64,000 nt of DNA from Cyclospora cayetanensis (Eukaryota > Apicomplexa > Conoidasida > Eucoccidiorida > Eimeriidae), in NCBI RefSeq assembly GCF_002999335.1, contig NW_020312657.1:1-64000 (forward strand), written 5' to 3'. Both the position numbers and the translations under genes were made by a program. The notes below the pieces were generated by a model, which searched no databases, was not told the DNA's origin, and was given only the letters and a program-made list of their open reading frames with translations. Shown here piece by piece: positions 1 to 13,066 of the stretch. Within the stretch, counting starts at the first letter, position 1; every line of letters starts with the position of its first letter.

Positions 1-344
1 CAAGCGGTGCGCCCTTTATAGCTGGTTGCAGCCTCTTGGTTAGAGTGCCTCCCTCCAGCTGTGCATAGGATCCAGCTGTAGATGACATTACTACCATGAT
101 GATTACAGTTTGTCCTCTTGGGTGGTACGTCACATCCTTTCACCATGCACAATACTCTACGTCCCAAAACCATTCAGAATATTTCTTTTTCCGTTTCTGC
201 TATCGTCGCTGTTGCGGAAAACCACTTTTAAATTATCGCGATTCAATAAGAGCGTTCGCTACACTTTCCGGTGCGCTAAGTGCAAGATGCCCATGGGCAC
301 TCTTTTGTATGTACTTGTGCCTGAGCTTTTTACTTAGCCCGCAG

Positions 345-1045
345 CGTCAATAGCGGGCGTCTCTGTCGAATCAGAAGGCTTTGAGCAGCCCGAACCTCCT
401 TCGCCTTCGAAGCGCAGCCTCACCTCGCATCCGTTTTATCGTCTTCCGGTTGGGTCCAAGAACGGAAGCGTGCTGCTGCAGTTCGACGAGAGTAAAGCAC
501 TTGCTGCCTTCAAGAAAATACCCCTACAAATAACCCACATGTTGCAAACATTAGCGACCCTGTTCAAAAGATCCTTCCTAACAGGTGATCAAATGAAGGA
601 TGTGCTCTCTACGGCTGGAAAGATATTCGCGTACGCAAAGACCGTGATGATACCAGCCTCTAAACAGTGGCACCTCACCAGAGTCGAAGCCTTGGGACTC
701 GGGTTTTTGGTCGTGGACGCGTTATACTGTGCTGCCGAGGTTCTGGGGCAGAATTCTGAGAAGCACCAATTGTGGTTGAAGCTGATCAGTATAGCCAATT
801 CTGCTCAAAAAATGATTAAGATATTGCCCAAATTAAGTTTCCGGCCGTCGCCGACTGAAATACTTATTCTGTCGCTGCACTCTGCTCTGGGTGTATACAG
901 CAGAGGCCAGAGACCTGTAGCGGACGTGGTTGTCTCTTTAAAAAGGCAGCTCATTTGCCAAAAAAAGTTTAGAAAAGCCGATACGCGTGCATGGGATTTG
1001 TGGCGAGAGGAGGACAAAGCGTGGAATGAATCTGAGGGTGCATAA
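345..1045 (+). CDS. Hypothetical protein, 3'-terminal exon (partial)
   Basis: One open frame runs from a likely acceptor (CCCGCAG, ending at 344) to a stop at 1045. It reads as normal, non-repetitive protein, unlike its surroundings. After a Pro/Ser/Glu-rich lead (FEQPEPPSPSKRS) comes a mostly helical region with blocks such as LGLGFLVVDALYCAAEVLG, then RGQRPVADVVVSLKRQLIC, and a charged tail containing WDLWREEDKAW. No catalytic motif or known domain is recognised. The overall look, with a helical body, an RGQRP block and a WxxWR-acid tail, resembles a family of uncharacterised coccidian proteins, but that is an impression from memory. No start codon or upstream exon could be identified, so only the C-terminal part is annotated. 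The small frames at 96-353 do not join convincingly. Confidence 0.45.
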
Positions 1046-2897
1046 CGCTGCATAAGGAAGCCGGAACTGGAAGAGAGCATAGAAAACAGGCAGCAGCAGC
1101 AACTTGTGTGGGAGTTGTAGGAGCTGAGGCGACAAGTTATGAAGTGTCAATGGGCTATCACACCTTGTGGCCCAGGAGGGTGCTTTTCATTTAGCTGAAT
1201 CAGCGAATGACGGAAACCGAATATCATCAATGCTGCCATTCAATTAAGAGCAAGGCCTACATCGATTCGTTCAAAAGATGCAGGAGCAGGATGCTTCCTG
1301 GTATTTTGCTATTTTGATTTCTTCACAGAACTATATCGACTAATTTAAGATAGTACACGATCTTAGTGCTCCATACGTTTTTGCCGTCTGTTCAATTCTT
1401 AACAGGTCATTATTCATTTGTGTTAGAAAGTAGGAGAGCTCGAAGCTCTAGGCTTGCCCATGATTTCAGTTCTTCATAAATATCCGTGTGCTCGAAAGGT
1501 GTCTCTCCACCAGTGTTCACTATGGTCAAATCCTGTTTGTCTGCACTCTACGGAACAGAGATGTTTGCTTATTTTAATTCGCTTCACGAAGGTATAAAAC
1601 GAGACCGCTTGGGTCCTCTATAAATCGCTTGCGCCCCTCCCACGTCACTGGCCCGCTGCCCTTGATCGTAAAATGGAATTAGGAACTGGATTCCATTCAT
1701 TTTAGGCGCAACTGCCCTGCGTTCAACGAGTGCAGGGAAATGTGCACCGAGGACTGTGCAAGCAATTATGCTTCGAGATACCGCATTCGAAGGTTTTGTT
1801 CCAAAATTCTTTTTGTGCTGCTTGTATAGGAGAAGTACCCACATTAGGACAAATCTGGGTAGATTGAAAGGTGTAGGGTCCACAGTAATAATTTATAAGG
1901 GCATAAAGGCTTAGATGAAACCGCATTAGTGCTTACAGACATTTACAAAAATGTATCTCTTATTTTCTTTATCCATTGCAATTTGCTGTGTGTGCTATCG
2001 CGGTTGACGCTTTCTGCGATCCTCTTATGCACCTGAGCCGATAACTTGAGGTGCCTATATGCCAATTGTTGACAAAGGTGAAGCCATTAGATTCAAACGG
2101 TTAGCCTCCTATGGGAACAGCAGCCACTTCGACGTTGCAATCGTTGGGCCACGTCCTAGCAGGAGTGTCGTGCTACCTCCCCAGCGTGCAGTTGATAGAA
2201 GTGACGCGTACACAATCTCATGTTCGTTAGATCTTGGCAAACAGTAATACGAACTGCATTTTTTACAATATGGACGCTCTTTAAATGCATCTCGTTTATC
2301 GCTTTGAAGGTCGGAAGTCTCCTTGTGCACATAAATTCTCCACAGCATGCCTCCTGTCGCCGCCCTTTTTCTGCCGGTTTTCTGCTCCCTACCATACTGA
2401 CAAAAACCGGCAATCCATTGGCGCAAGACTGCAAAATCAGAATTCAATGAGCGGCAGACAGCGCACGGTCAGACCTCCACACAAAAGAAGGCTACCCTGT
2501 AGCCAGGTTGGCGAAAAAGTTGCATGAACCTTCAGCAATGGACGGCCTTATAAATCTAGTTTGCAGGCCCTCACTATAATTCATTGCGTACCCACACTCC
2601 CTAATCCAGCTCCGGTTTTAAAAGGTTCTAGTAAAGGCGGTGGCATCCGATCAAGGCTTTGAAGAGACAAATCAGTTAAATTCAGATGGGCTAGCCTATT
2701 CCCTTGCTTCGCCATTTCATGATGCTGCTGCACGTGTTTCTGCATCTGCTTAGGCTGCACAACTGGAAAAGTGGAATTTATTGAATAAGCAATATCAGGC
2801 GTGGAGGCCAGGGTTTCAACGGATCAGGCAACACGACCAAAGCTTGCTGGTAATGCGTTTAAGAAAAGCATTAGTGGCTAGCCTGCTGCTGTTGCTT
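1046..2897. other. Spacer, no supported gene
   Basis: AT-richer sequence with only short overlapping frames on both strands, none with protein-like composition or domain similarity. It separates the plus-strand exon ending at 1045 from the 3' end of the minus-strand F-BAR gene. No tRNA-like fold or strong repeat was seen by eye. Confidence 0.5.
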
Positions 2898-5800
2898 TTA
2901 CTGCTTTTGTTGCCACTCGAGGATGCCTCCAGAGTTTGTACTTTGCACGCCAGCAACATCCGTGACGCCGTGTAGCAGCATTTCGCGAGTCTGTTCATCG
3001 AGATTGAGGTGCCTAGACACTGACAACAACAAAGATTGCACCTGTTCTTCCGCAATGCCATAAAGGGCCATAAACGAGCCAAAGGAAGGCAGGCTACTAC
3101 AGCACGGATTTTTGTCTCGAAAAAGCCTATCCTGCCGCTGCAGTGCCTCGGTCCCGGCTGCCTGCCACTTCTCAGACAGCTGAAACGCATGCATTCGCAT
3201 ATGCAGGGTGACGACGAATCCCCCACAGATACATGCACGGCGGCCCCCAGCTACGAGAGCTCTGCTTGTCTCCAATTGCATTGGTGGAGTTACCCCTATG
3301 TTTGCACTGTTCCTACTGAATTTGTTAGGCGTACGCGCGTGCAGCTACACAGACGCATGTATCGAGACATCCAGATTTTGTGCAACCACCCTCCGCATGT
3401 ATTTGTGGTGGGACCAAATTAGTGTTCGACTCCCACCTTCTGCCTCTGTAGCTCCTCGCTAACGGTAATGGTCAGGGCCTCCTCCCAAAAGGTCACACGG
3501 TTCCAGTAGCGATGGTGATACACACAACGCTGCGCAGCACCGCTACCATACACATAGGGGGAATCAGTAATTTACTTTTGAACTGTGGCAAAGAGCAGTC
3601 TACCAACACCAGGTCCAGCAGCAACTGCACCAAAGAGAGGCCTATACCAGCAGCAGCTTGAGACCCTTACGTGTAACGACCACCGAACTGCGAGAGAAGA
3701 CGGTCCTGTGGGCCCCCCCGTATCCGCGGGGGATGTTCTGCTGTTGCAGCTACTGCTGTAAGGCAGAGCTTCCTGTTCTCGCTCGTCTGCTTCTGGCCTC
3801 TTACACAATGGATCAAGTGGGCTGTTTCCCATACGTCGTTGCTCCTGCAAAGCTTCCAACCAGTTCCATTGCTGTTGCTGCTGCGGATCCTCTTCTGCAG
3901 TGCCAGGGGCGGCAATTTCAACTGCAAGCAGCAGAAGCTGCCTACCGGCCCACGCATCAAGCTGCGCGTCCGCCGCTGTCAAGAGCCAATCGCAACATAC
4001 TCCCAACAGCCGCAGTTGAAGCCTGAGGAGCCACCGCAGCAGTGATTTTCTCCAAGTCGCTTTGCACTTCCCGGAGCACCAGGCTCAGTCGAAAGCAGTA
4101 GCAATAGACGCAGGTGGGGATAACGATGCACGGAACAGCACGCTCAGGCAGAGGCACCAGCAGCACCACTATTATAAAAGCCGACAAAGACGAATAAGGC
4201 AACAGATGTACTCCCCAGGGCAACATTCTACACGATGTTGGTGACAGCTGCAAAAGTAAGATCAGCAGCATGCGCAACAATGGCCTACATGGAGGGCAGC
4301 AGGGCTTGTCTGTCCGGTGCTTCTTTGGCCTTCTTTCTCTTCGTTGCTACAAGACACGATAGAAAGACATCTCTGTGAAGAGAGGAAGTCAGATCTTCCT
4401 GCAACTGTGGCATCTTTTTCTGCAGCAAACTGCACGCTGCAGCCGGCAGAACCACTGAACCTGCAGACGTCCTTGTAACGGAGGCCCACAGTGCCTCTAT
4501 AAAACTGCGAAAAGACAGACATTGCAGTTCACCTCAAAGGGCTTGATGGCATCTTGAACAGTGCCAACAACAACTACCAGCACCAGCAGCAGCGGTATCT
4601 TACCCAGAGTATTCATCATTCAAGCGCTCTAAGACAGCGGGATCCGGTGGACTGGGAATGACCGAAGAAATTGCCGTTGCGGCGTTGCTTTGGCGTTCTG
4701 TCGACTCGACTACTGACGTGTCTGCTGCGCCTAGAGTATAAACAGCCAAACTCTGCAGTGGGAAATCCAGCACAGAACATTTACCGCAGCAAGAGGTCCT
4801 TGCAAGCAAAGCAACAGGCTTACGTCTCCTCAAAGAATCGGAAACATAGCAGCGCATGCAGCACGATACGCTATTCTCCAGGGGAAGGAACAGGAACAGG
4901 TAGTGTTGCTTGGGAAGGTGACGTGGGCAGTATCAAGGAGATCCACAGCATTAGTGGAGCCGTTTTTTGTCGCTGCTGGAGCCTACTGCAGCAGACTGGA
5001 CGACCCTTTGGAGATGAGACTTTTGCAGGAGCTGCCGGGCTACACTGGTGGCAGAAGTCAGAGATGTGGTACTGCCTGAGCTCTTGCGGCTGGTGATGCT
5101 ATTGCAGACTACTGGCTGGAGGCTATCTCCGTAGATTGACTCCAATACAGTCCATTTTTCCTGAAACGACAGTCGCAGAAGTGTGTGAAACAGTGAAACC
5201 ACGAGCTGAAGGAGCACAAAAGCAGTGGGTACACCAGCAAGAGCAGCAGAGGCAGCAACGACAGCACCAGCAGCAGTAGCTACTACTAATCAGCGACACA
5301 CGTTGTAGCACCAACCGACATGCGCACAAAAATTATTCAGAAAGCGTAAAACCCCCAAACGACAAAGCAGCGTACCACCAGCAGTACGGGGCACTGTGAC
5401 AGTGGCAAAGAACGCAGCCGTAACTAGCGAGACACAACAGCCAAGGCTAACCACTGTTGGGGGGGAAACACTCGAAGGCGTCTGCGAAATTCTCCCATCA
5501 ATAAACTCTTGCAAGTCAGCCTTGGGATCGACAGCTTCCACCGCCTGCAGCAGGGCCATCAGTGGTAGCAATGACCACACACTCAAAGATGTGTACACGC
5601 ATGCTAAAAATCAACAGCAGAAGCTGCTACAGAACTGCAGTGTGCTGAGCATAATAAAATAGCACAAGGGAAAACGACGCTAGTTGTCACCACAATGAAA
5701 GGTGGGCGGGCATCCACGGCGAGAATTCTAGAGAGCTCAAAAACTGTGACACAAAGCCTTGCGCATCCCCTCACTTGGATGGACCGTTCCAAGTCGTACT

Positions 5801-8559
5801 GCATGTGTCTAAGGTTCGCTGCCACAAAAACCCCAGCTCTCGTCAATGCATCTCTGAGGCAGTGCATGCGCTTTAGGTCCATCTCTTCTAAGCAGCGTAC
5901 AATGCCCTGCACTCTCTCGCGCGATAACTTGCTGCGGTGCTGCATCTTCTGCAGCAGCATTAGTCGCAGAACACTGGAGGAAGCAATGACTGAGTGAGCA
6001 GAAGGACTCTAATCGCTGAAACATGCAGCAACACCAAAACACCAAAAAACGCCTCCCAGAAAGCTACATTGGAGTGAGCACAAGCAGTAACGAAAGAAGC
6101 GAACAAGAACAACCATTCTCTGTCAAAGTGGTGGGGGGCACGTTGGGGAGTAAACGGTACGAGCACAAGTCAAACTACAAGGAAAAGTCAAGGAACTAAA
6201 GCAGCTTAAAGCAACCAAGAAGGAGACACGATGGTGACGCAGAGGTAGACACGCGAGAAAATGCAGCAGAAACAGATGCAGACATAAACATGCGTATTCA
6301 TGAATACACAAATTTCTAGGAAAGCAGGCAGAGATGTGGTGCGTTCGAACCTCGACCGAGGCAGCATACGCTTCCTCCGCCTGTCGAGCCTCTACACAAA
6401 GCCGAATACACCTGCAATGCAAACAAGGAACCAATGCATTACCCACATCAGAACTACAAGCGGCCACCAGAGTGACCGCAGCAGCTTTAGACACCTCTGG
6501 TCCAGCAGCAACAGCCATTCTATTGCAGTGTCAGCAGGGGGAGGATGCGGAGCATAACGATAGCAGCCATGAGACGACAAAATCTCGCTCGGACTCACTG
6601 CAGCGCCAACTCTGTCTTGGTGGAGGGCAGCAGAGACTGTGAAGCCTGTGCTGTTTCCGCTGCTGCAACAGCCATTTTGCTGCAACGGAGGTAGTGTTCC
6701 ATTGCCTACGCATACAAGCAGACAAGTTCATACACTTCACACTGGGAAGGTGAGAGGCTGATGACGTCATCAGAACTGGCAGCGCTGTTTTTCCGATGTG
6801 CCTCAATGCTTCTCTGGCTGCTATACGCTTTACCCGCTGATGCTCCATGGCGGCCACATGGTTTCGCCTTTGAATCTCTGCGGCATCTAGTTTCAGCTGC
6901 GCAGCAACGGCAATCACAGTCCAGACGAGATACATGTATATATAGCAGGAACACCATCGCCATCAAGCGCAGCAGCCGCCGCTGCAATCAATGATATGCG
7001 AGGAACACTGCCATCGTGATGCCGATTAAGGAGCAGGAGGGGAAAACAGCTCAAATGCCGTTACATGGGGGTGTCATAGACTCATCACCGGATGGCTACC
7101 ACCGGTTCGCATGCCTTTTTGCCTTCCATGTGTATGCGTGAGTGCGAGAAAATGCGAGAGAGGGCAGTCCACCCCTTTAAGCATGCGCACAGGGAGCCCT
7201 CGTGTGAATCCCACCTATCCACATCCCCACTAAAGGAACAAATGCTCTGCGGAGTTCATACATGCACAGCTGGATGCAGAGACATATATATATCAGAGGC
7301 AGCGGCATTGGCAGCTTCCTGGTACCTGATTGAGAACTTGCGCATGATTTTCAATCGTCCTATCAAGGGTAGAGGCCACGACGTCGCGCCTTAGAGCATC
7401 CGACATTTCCTTAGCTTGAGCTGCGGAATTTCCCAACAAGCATCGGTAGCTCTGCACGGCCGCAGCGCATGTTCTGCAGAGCCAAACGACGCGAAGACGC
7501 AATTGAGATGCATTTACTTGTGAACCAATAGGTACATTTATGCTGGCTGTATCTGCTCAGGCTTTCTCTTTTTCGTTTCATTCATTGCCTCTCACTAGCT
7601 AGCTGTGTGTGACTGCTCGGGCCCGCTCCCTGCGGTGATTGAGTAGGGATGTGCCTTGTGTTGCCTATCGGCCTGCGAGTTCATCTGCGCGCCTCGCTGT
7701 ACGTTTACTGTCTCTGTATCTTACTGTGACTCGGTGGCATGTGGCTTCAAAACATCTGCTGCAGCGTTAAGGGACACTGCAAAAGCGGATGCAGCTGCCG
7801 CTTGCTGCAAAAGAGCCGCACGCAGCCTCTCCAGAAGCAGCCGACCAGCCTCTACGCGCTGGATTGCGGCATTCAGGTCGTGCTGTCTGATACGCAAACG
7901 ATAAGGAGAACGGGGGGAGACACACGTTGGTATTGTCGATTCCACGAGAGACATGAAAGTATACGCATTACGGGAGATACGCCACAACAGAGTGAGAAAT
8001 AGGGAAGGGGCTACAAGGGGAGCAGCACAGTTACCGACATGCAGCCAATCGCGCGCAGGAGTTACCGAGGAAGAGACTCGATGATGCACGGATGAATACA
8101 GGATTCAACTCACAATACATTGACGAAGGCACTCGCCTCCTTTGACGAGCATTCACCGGAAGAACTCCTATTATCGGCTGTTGTCGCTGGTGGGGTTGGC
8201 GGTTCCGCTGCAGATGTTGCTGCTGCTTGTGCTTCTGCATCGACTGTCGCTGGAGCCTGTGCTTCTGCATTGACTGTTGCTGCTGCTTGTGCCTCTGCAT
8301 CGACTGTTGCTGGAGCTTGTGCTCCAGTTTTATCTAGTGGTGTCGCCAGCTCAAAGCTTGAGCCACACCCGCTGCTTTTTGGATGTACTGTGGTCTCTGT
8401 GGCCGTCACTACATCGCCTCGCGTTGCTGGCGCTGCTAGGCTGGATGGTTCTGCTGCTTCCGCAGTTGACACATGCCCTGCTGCTACCGTCGTGCATGCG
8501 AGTGTGTCTTCTGCACTGGCGGCGCCGTATGATTCTGCGCCGTAGGAGTCCATCGCCAT
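2898..8559 (-). CDS. F-BAR domain-containing protein (multi-exon model)
   Basis: Probable membrane-bending/cytoskeletal adaptor of the F-BAR class. Exons (high to low): 8559-8114, 7886-7725, 7473-7326, 6896-6834, 6705-6599, 6411-6351, 5948-5775, 5544-5455, 5160-4987, 4752-4604, then a part between about 4450 and 4001 that is not fully resolved, 3921-3671 and 3179-2898. Resolved junctions have matching phases and GT-AG ends. Exon 1 encodes an Ala/Thr-rich region with a 10-residue repeat (AEAQAxATVx). Exons 2-8 give about 265 residues of continuous amphipathic helix with F-BAR-like order: SDALRRDVVASTLDRTIENH, ARQAEEAYAASVE, CLEEMDLKRMHCLRDAL, and AVEAVDPKADLQEFI, the family's usual end block. 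The C-terminal half is Ser/Gln-rich with a final helix (IAEEQVQSLLLSV). No SH3 domain is visible. The start is the first ATG of the open frame; a second ATG lies two codons later. The family call rests on pattern, not alignment. Confidence 0.55.
8214..8325 (-). repeat. 30-bp coding tandem repeat in exon 1 of the F-BAR gene
   Basis: About three and a half copies of a 30-bp unit, read on the minus strand as the 10-residue repeat AEAQA(A/P)ATV(N/D). Because the period is a multiple of three, the frame is kept. It lies in the low-complexity N-terminal part, outside the helical domain. Confidence 0.75.
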
Positions 8560-10040
8560 ACAAGAAACGGTTGATGCCCCCCTTAGCAATATAGTTATTT
8601 CTGCTGCGACTGCGGCAGCTGCTGCTGCGGCGGTTGCTGGAGAAACTGCTGTTGCCCGTGCTCGTGTTTCTGACGACGCAGAGGCCGTACATATGTGTGT
8701 TGCCTCATGAAATTCTTGAGGGTCGTGCGCTTTCAGCTCCGGTTACTGCTTTATTCAGCGTGACACCGACTCAAGAGCAGCCGCTCCTTTCCTCTCTTGC
8801 AGAAAGAGACAGACCCATCGGGCGCATTGTAATCCTTTCTTGCCTGTAAGTCAATTCAGTAAAAGTCGCTGCCGCTGGACTGAGACATTGGGAGTACCAA
8901 GTAGCTGGGGCTGTCTGCTGTCATACAGTTTTGGAGCTTCTACTGATGCCAACCAGTAGCTAGAAGGCGTGCAGCATTCGCAGCAGCACTATATAGTGAC
9001 AAATAAAATTAGAGAGTTCAAAATTTGTCTGGTCTCGGTCCAAATCTTGTTGGTAATTACTGCTTCCTGTGCTCTTACTGCTGTTGCCAGAGGCTTGTGC
9101 CCTCCAGCGCCGACATCGTTCTCCGTCCGTAGGGAATATCCACAAGACAGCGACCACTGACGAAGTAATTAATGAACCTAGTGGGTGATGGCTTAAATAG
9201 CCTATGACGAGGCTGTATGGCATTTCATTTAGCTAATATTCCGCGGTCTGTAGGCTCACTGTTTTGCTCGGACAAGAGTAGACCTAAAGCGAAGAAAGCT
9301 CCACGTAACTCAGTTTCCGGTAGAAAGTCCTATAGATAATTACTGCTCACCGCATAATTCATTTGTTGCCTTGTCTGTTGGTGTATTTTGCTTGTTGTGG
9401 ATCAAAGTAACTCCTTACTACCAGGCTGGTTGCAATGCCCCTTTGCGGTTTCTGAAGGCATTTGTGTGTGGCTAATGAGATGCAATGACTTTGACCCTGG
9501 CCCCCCCTAAGCCCCATCCCTCCTAGTCCAAGATGAGGAGAAGGAGCACTTTTCGAGGAATGCCTATAAATTTGCATACACGTTTAGATGATTGCCGGCC
9601 ATGCTACGGTTGTAGCGGGGGAAGCTACACTTAATCACCTTTTACTGAATTAGCTACATTATAATTAGTAAGGATTTAACCCATCGGTTCATGTGCTTGG
9701 AAACGATGTTCGCTTCAGAGTACTGCTAACTCGATACAAGACGCAATATTAGTGAAAGTTTTACTGCTCTGTAGAGTGTGTATTGACTTTAAAGTTAGGT
9801 GTCTCCTTACGGAGAGTTTAAACAGACCATAAGAGTAGTTGCACCTCATCGTCTTCGCAGGAATTTCCCTCCTCATCCACTAGCTATGGATACATTGGAA
9901 TATCGGGCTTTCCCACATCATTTGGCTGGCTTCGATCATGTCGGGTCAGTGGTCATTAGTCCGACTTTATTCGGCAACAATCGGTCTTAAGTGCAAGTAG
10001 ACGGGAACACATCGCTTGTTGGCTCGGTAGAGTCCAGCCG
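8560..10040. other. Spacer, no supported gene
   Basis: Upstream of the F-BAR start. The first about 400 bp are still CTG/CAG-rich and may hold its 5' UTR and promoter; composition then becomes AT-richer and free of trinucleotide tracts. Only short frames without protein character are present. Confidence 0.5.
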
Positions 10041-11600
10041 GCATGCTGTTATGGACGCTCCGGCTCCGCAGTTAGTGAAGCACAATAATTTGTCAGTAAA
10101 GAAAAGGGTAATAGTGCTCTGATGAATCTGCGCCGGCGCAAAAAGTATGACAAGACGAAGATCCCATCAGCGAGTTTAAAATATATCTCGCTTTTAAACC
10201 CCGAGATAGAGAGAAGCACGTGTTTCTTGCGGCATGGTCATCTAAGGAAACAGCGCTTCAACGGTGGCTCTCTCCACGCACAGAAAGTCCTGTGCCTGCA
10301 GGGCCTTATTGCAGCTAAAGCTTTCACACACGCCCTCAAACTTTGGTGCATGCAGCGATCAGCTCAACAGAAAAAGTTGCAAAAATTTAGGAAGCTGCAG
10401 CGGGGCAATGAAGAGGGCTATAGAGAATAGGGCAGCAGTTGGAGACCCACCAGGAGTCAGCTCTGCGATAACAGATACTCACATTGATACTCAAGACTTC
10501 CTCGAGTAGCTTAGCTTTGGATGTGAAGTGGATCTGTCGTCGTATGAGTCGATGGCGCAAAAGTGCTCTCTGCCTGCTCACTAGCTAGTGCAGTCCCTAA
10601 GACTTCGGTTTTCCGACGGGGGATAGAACGGTTAGTGGCAATGCCATGGCAGCATAACATATCTTCACATCAGAACTGGGTCCTATCAGGATGCCTGGTG
10701 ACCTCTATGCTGAATCCGTGCACTATGGTATGACCCTAGGTGTGCCATGGTTAGCCCAATGGAAAGCGCATATGCAAGCACAGCTGTGCAGTGTGATGGT
10801 TAGTTTGCTTGAAAGCTCTAGGGTTAACCAAGCTAGGATGTCTTCAACAGCAAATATTTCATTTGCGGTGATCGAGCTGCAAACGGTGCCCCTACCAGAT
10901 GAGGCGGTCTTCGTGAGGGTGGCTCAGCAGCGCAGTGGGAGAAGGGGCTTCCGAGCATTCAGGCCTTCTTGATGGCCGTGCAACCTGTTGGTTATTGGGA
11001 CTTCGATTGGGCATGCAATCGAGGAAAAGCAAGGCTGGATAGGTTTAAAGGAGGAGTTCGCAGATGTGCTAAATAATGAGGAGCTTCCGGAAGGCTGACC
11101 ATCTACTGGCCGTTCAGCACAATGTATTGATATAATACTTGGCCCGGCATCAAGCAGCATTTTGTGGCGTCGAAAGCCCTAACAGAGCGGAGAAGGGATT
11201 GAATGCCACGTGCATGCTTTGTGTCGAGAAGGCAGGGTGTAGAAATCGTCAGAAGCTTCGAGCATAAACCAATGCTCCAGTCAAAACAGGGCAAGATGTG
11301 GCGCACCTGTCCTTACTTCCAGCGTCTGGACGAACCTACTGCGACGCAAAAGTTCCCGATGCCTTCTAATGACAAAGTACTTTTGTTAAACTTGGATGAA
11401 CAGTCTACTCGACATTTGCCTCACGGACGCTCTTTTACAATTCTCTATTCACTTTGGTAACGGGCGCCAGACGACGTTTCACATTAGCATTCGCAACTTC
11501 GAGAATGTTTGTACACCCTTCGAGCCTCTTGGTATCCGACTTGGACTACAGAGACCTCCCAGTCAGGAGTTATATGCGCCTATCAAGAAGGGATGAATGA
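10041..11600 (+). mobile_element. Degenerate Ty3/gypsy-like retroelement, copy 1 (gag, protease and RT scraps)
   Basis: Decayed LTR-retrotransposon fragment on the plus strand. A gag-like part (about 10051-10500) reads APQLVKHNNLSVKKRVIVL and, after frame changes, KAFTHALKLWCMQRSAQQKK, matching the minus-strand copy at 12.1-13.1 kb (AEAFTRALKLWCVQRSAKQ). About 200 bp further, 10691-10972 contains VPWLAQWKAHM, like the protease/RT linker box of Ty3 elements (L-G-x-PWL). Near 11020-11150 FADVLNNEELPEG followed by a stop and STGRSAQCIDIILGP matches the conserved RT entry region. Stops and frameshifts show that it is dead. No LTR pair, integrase or RNase H was found by eye. Eimeria genomes are known to carry chromovirus-type Ty3/gypsy elements, which fits. 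Confidence 0.6.
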
Positions 11601-12065
11601 CTGCCTACAATGAGTGACGCCTTTGTCTTTAAGCAAAACATTTAAGAGCACCTGGCGCACCTACGGTGTTCCCTTCTGCTGTTGCGGAAGAAGCAGTGAG
11701 TGTAAAGGCACACTAGTGTATATTCTTCATGGGAATAGTTGTGTTTTGGGGACTTCGTGTTCTGGCTACGGAAATTGATTGAGATGCGGTGAAATTCACT
11801 GGCTAAAGCGTAGTCTTCATTTGTACGCACCCAAAAGGACGTTACGGGGTTTAGTTAGTTCAAAATTGAAGGACGAGATTTCTTTTCGGGGAGTACTGGG
11901 ATTGGTGCTTCCCTGAGTAATCTTGAGACAACGCAGTCAATGACCTGGACAATGCAGGCGATGCCTCATCGAGGACGCTTATCGGTCGCCTTGCAATCAT
12001 GCCTTTATGAGCTTCAGTTTTCCCTACCAATGTTAGTGACACAGCGTTGGGTGACACACTGTCCC

Positions 12066-13066
12066 AATAGGCTACGGTTCTCTAAAGCGTTTCCACAGAA
12101 TTGACTTTGTCGGTCTCCAACTGAGGCTCTGTCCTCTGTGGCCCTCTTCATTTCGCCGCAGCCAAAGTGAGGGGCTTGCCGTTTCCCTGACGCACCGTCT
12201 GTCCTCCCCAAGAAGCCTGCTTTTGCTAGGCCTAGTCGCGTTGTCCAAGCTCGTTGGCTTTTCGTATAAACTTGAAATTGTGGAGTATGTGGCCAAACTG
12301 CTCACAGTATAAGCAAGTGCATTGGTAGGGGCCTGTCTGGTGCCTCATCGAGAGAGAGGGTGCCGCTTGCCAGGCCCGGAAGACACAGCCCCGACATGCA
12401 TTGGTCATAGATCTAAACTTGCCACTTTTGTTCAGCCGAAGACGTGGGACTTCTGCTCAGTTGTTCCTACAACCTCAAGTGATCCATCAGATGCGGAAGC
12501 CCTGCCTGTCATTGTTTACTCGCTGAGTCGCTACCCAAACTGTCACCACTAAAATGACACTTCGCTTAGATCCCAGATAAACCACCAATGAAGACGCCGT
12601 TCGTCCATGCTGGGGCTTCTGCAAGCCAAAGTTTCATGTTTGTTGATATATCAGTTTTTTCTATATTGCATCGCTGCAGCTTCCTAAATTTTCGCAACTT
12701 TTTCTGTTTAGCTGATCGCTGCACGCACCAAAGTTTGAGGGCGCGTGTAAAAGCTTCAGCTGTAGTAAGCCCTGCCGGCACAGGACTTTTTGTGCTTGGA
12801 GAGAGCCACCGCTGAAGCGCCTTTTCCTTAGATGAGGATGCCGCAAGAAACACGTGCTTCTTTTTATCTCGGGGGTAAACAGCGAGGTAATTTTCGAACT
12901 GGCCAGTGAAATCTTCGAGTAGATGACCGTGGCTAGGTCCATCATACTTTTCTGGTCTGCATAGCCAAGAGAGCATTAATAGCATTTTATCGGCTGAAAA
13001 AGCGCCTCTTCTTAGCAGCTGTGGAGCAACTGCGTTGACATAAACTCCCTTGTCGGTTTCCACCAC
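12066..13066 (-). mobile_element. Degenerate Ty3/gypsy-like retroelement, copy 2 (gag with CCHC remnant)
   Basis: Minus-strand frame 13066-12566 (166 aa) is the longest surviving gag piece: NAVAPQLLRRGAFSADKM, LLEDFTGQFENYLAVYPRD, KALQRWLSPSTKSP and LKLWCVQRSAKQKKLRKF. Downstream, near 12330-12230, CLYCEQFGHILHNF keeps the C-x2-C-x4-H spacing of a retroviral zinc knuckle, but the last cysteine is Phe, so the finger is broken. No pol region follows on this strand. It lies in opposite orientation to copy 1 and shares the same gag ancestor. This is annotated as a remnant, not an active gene. Confidence 0.6.
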
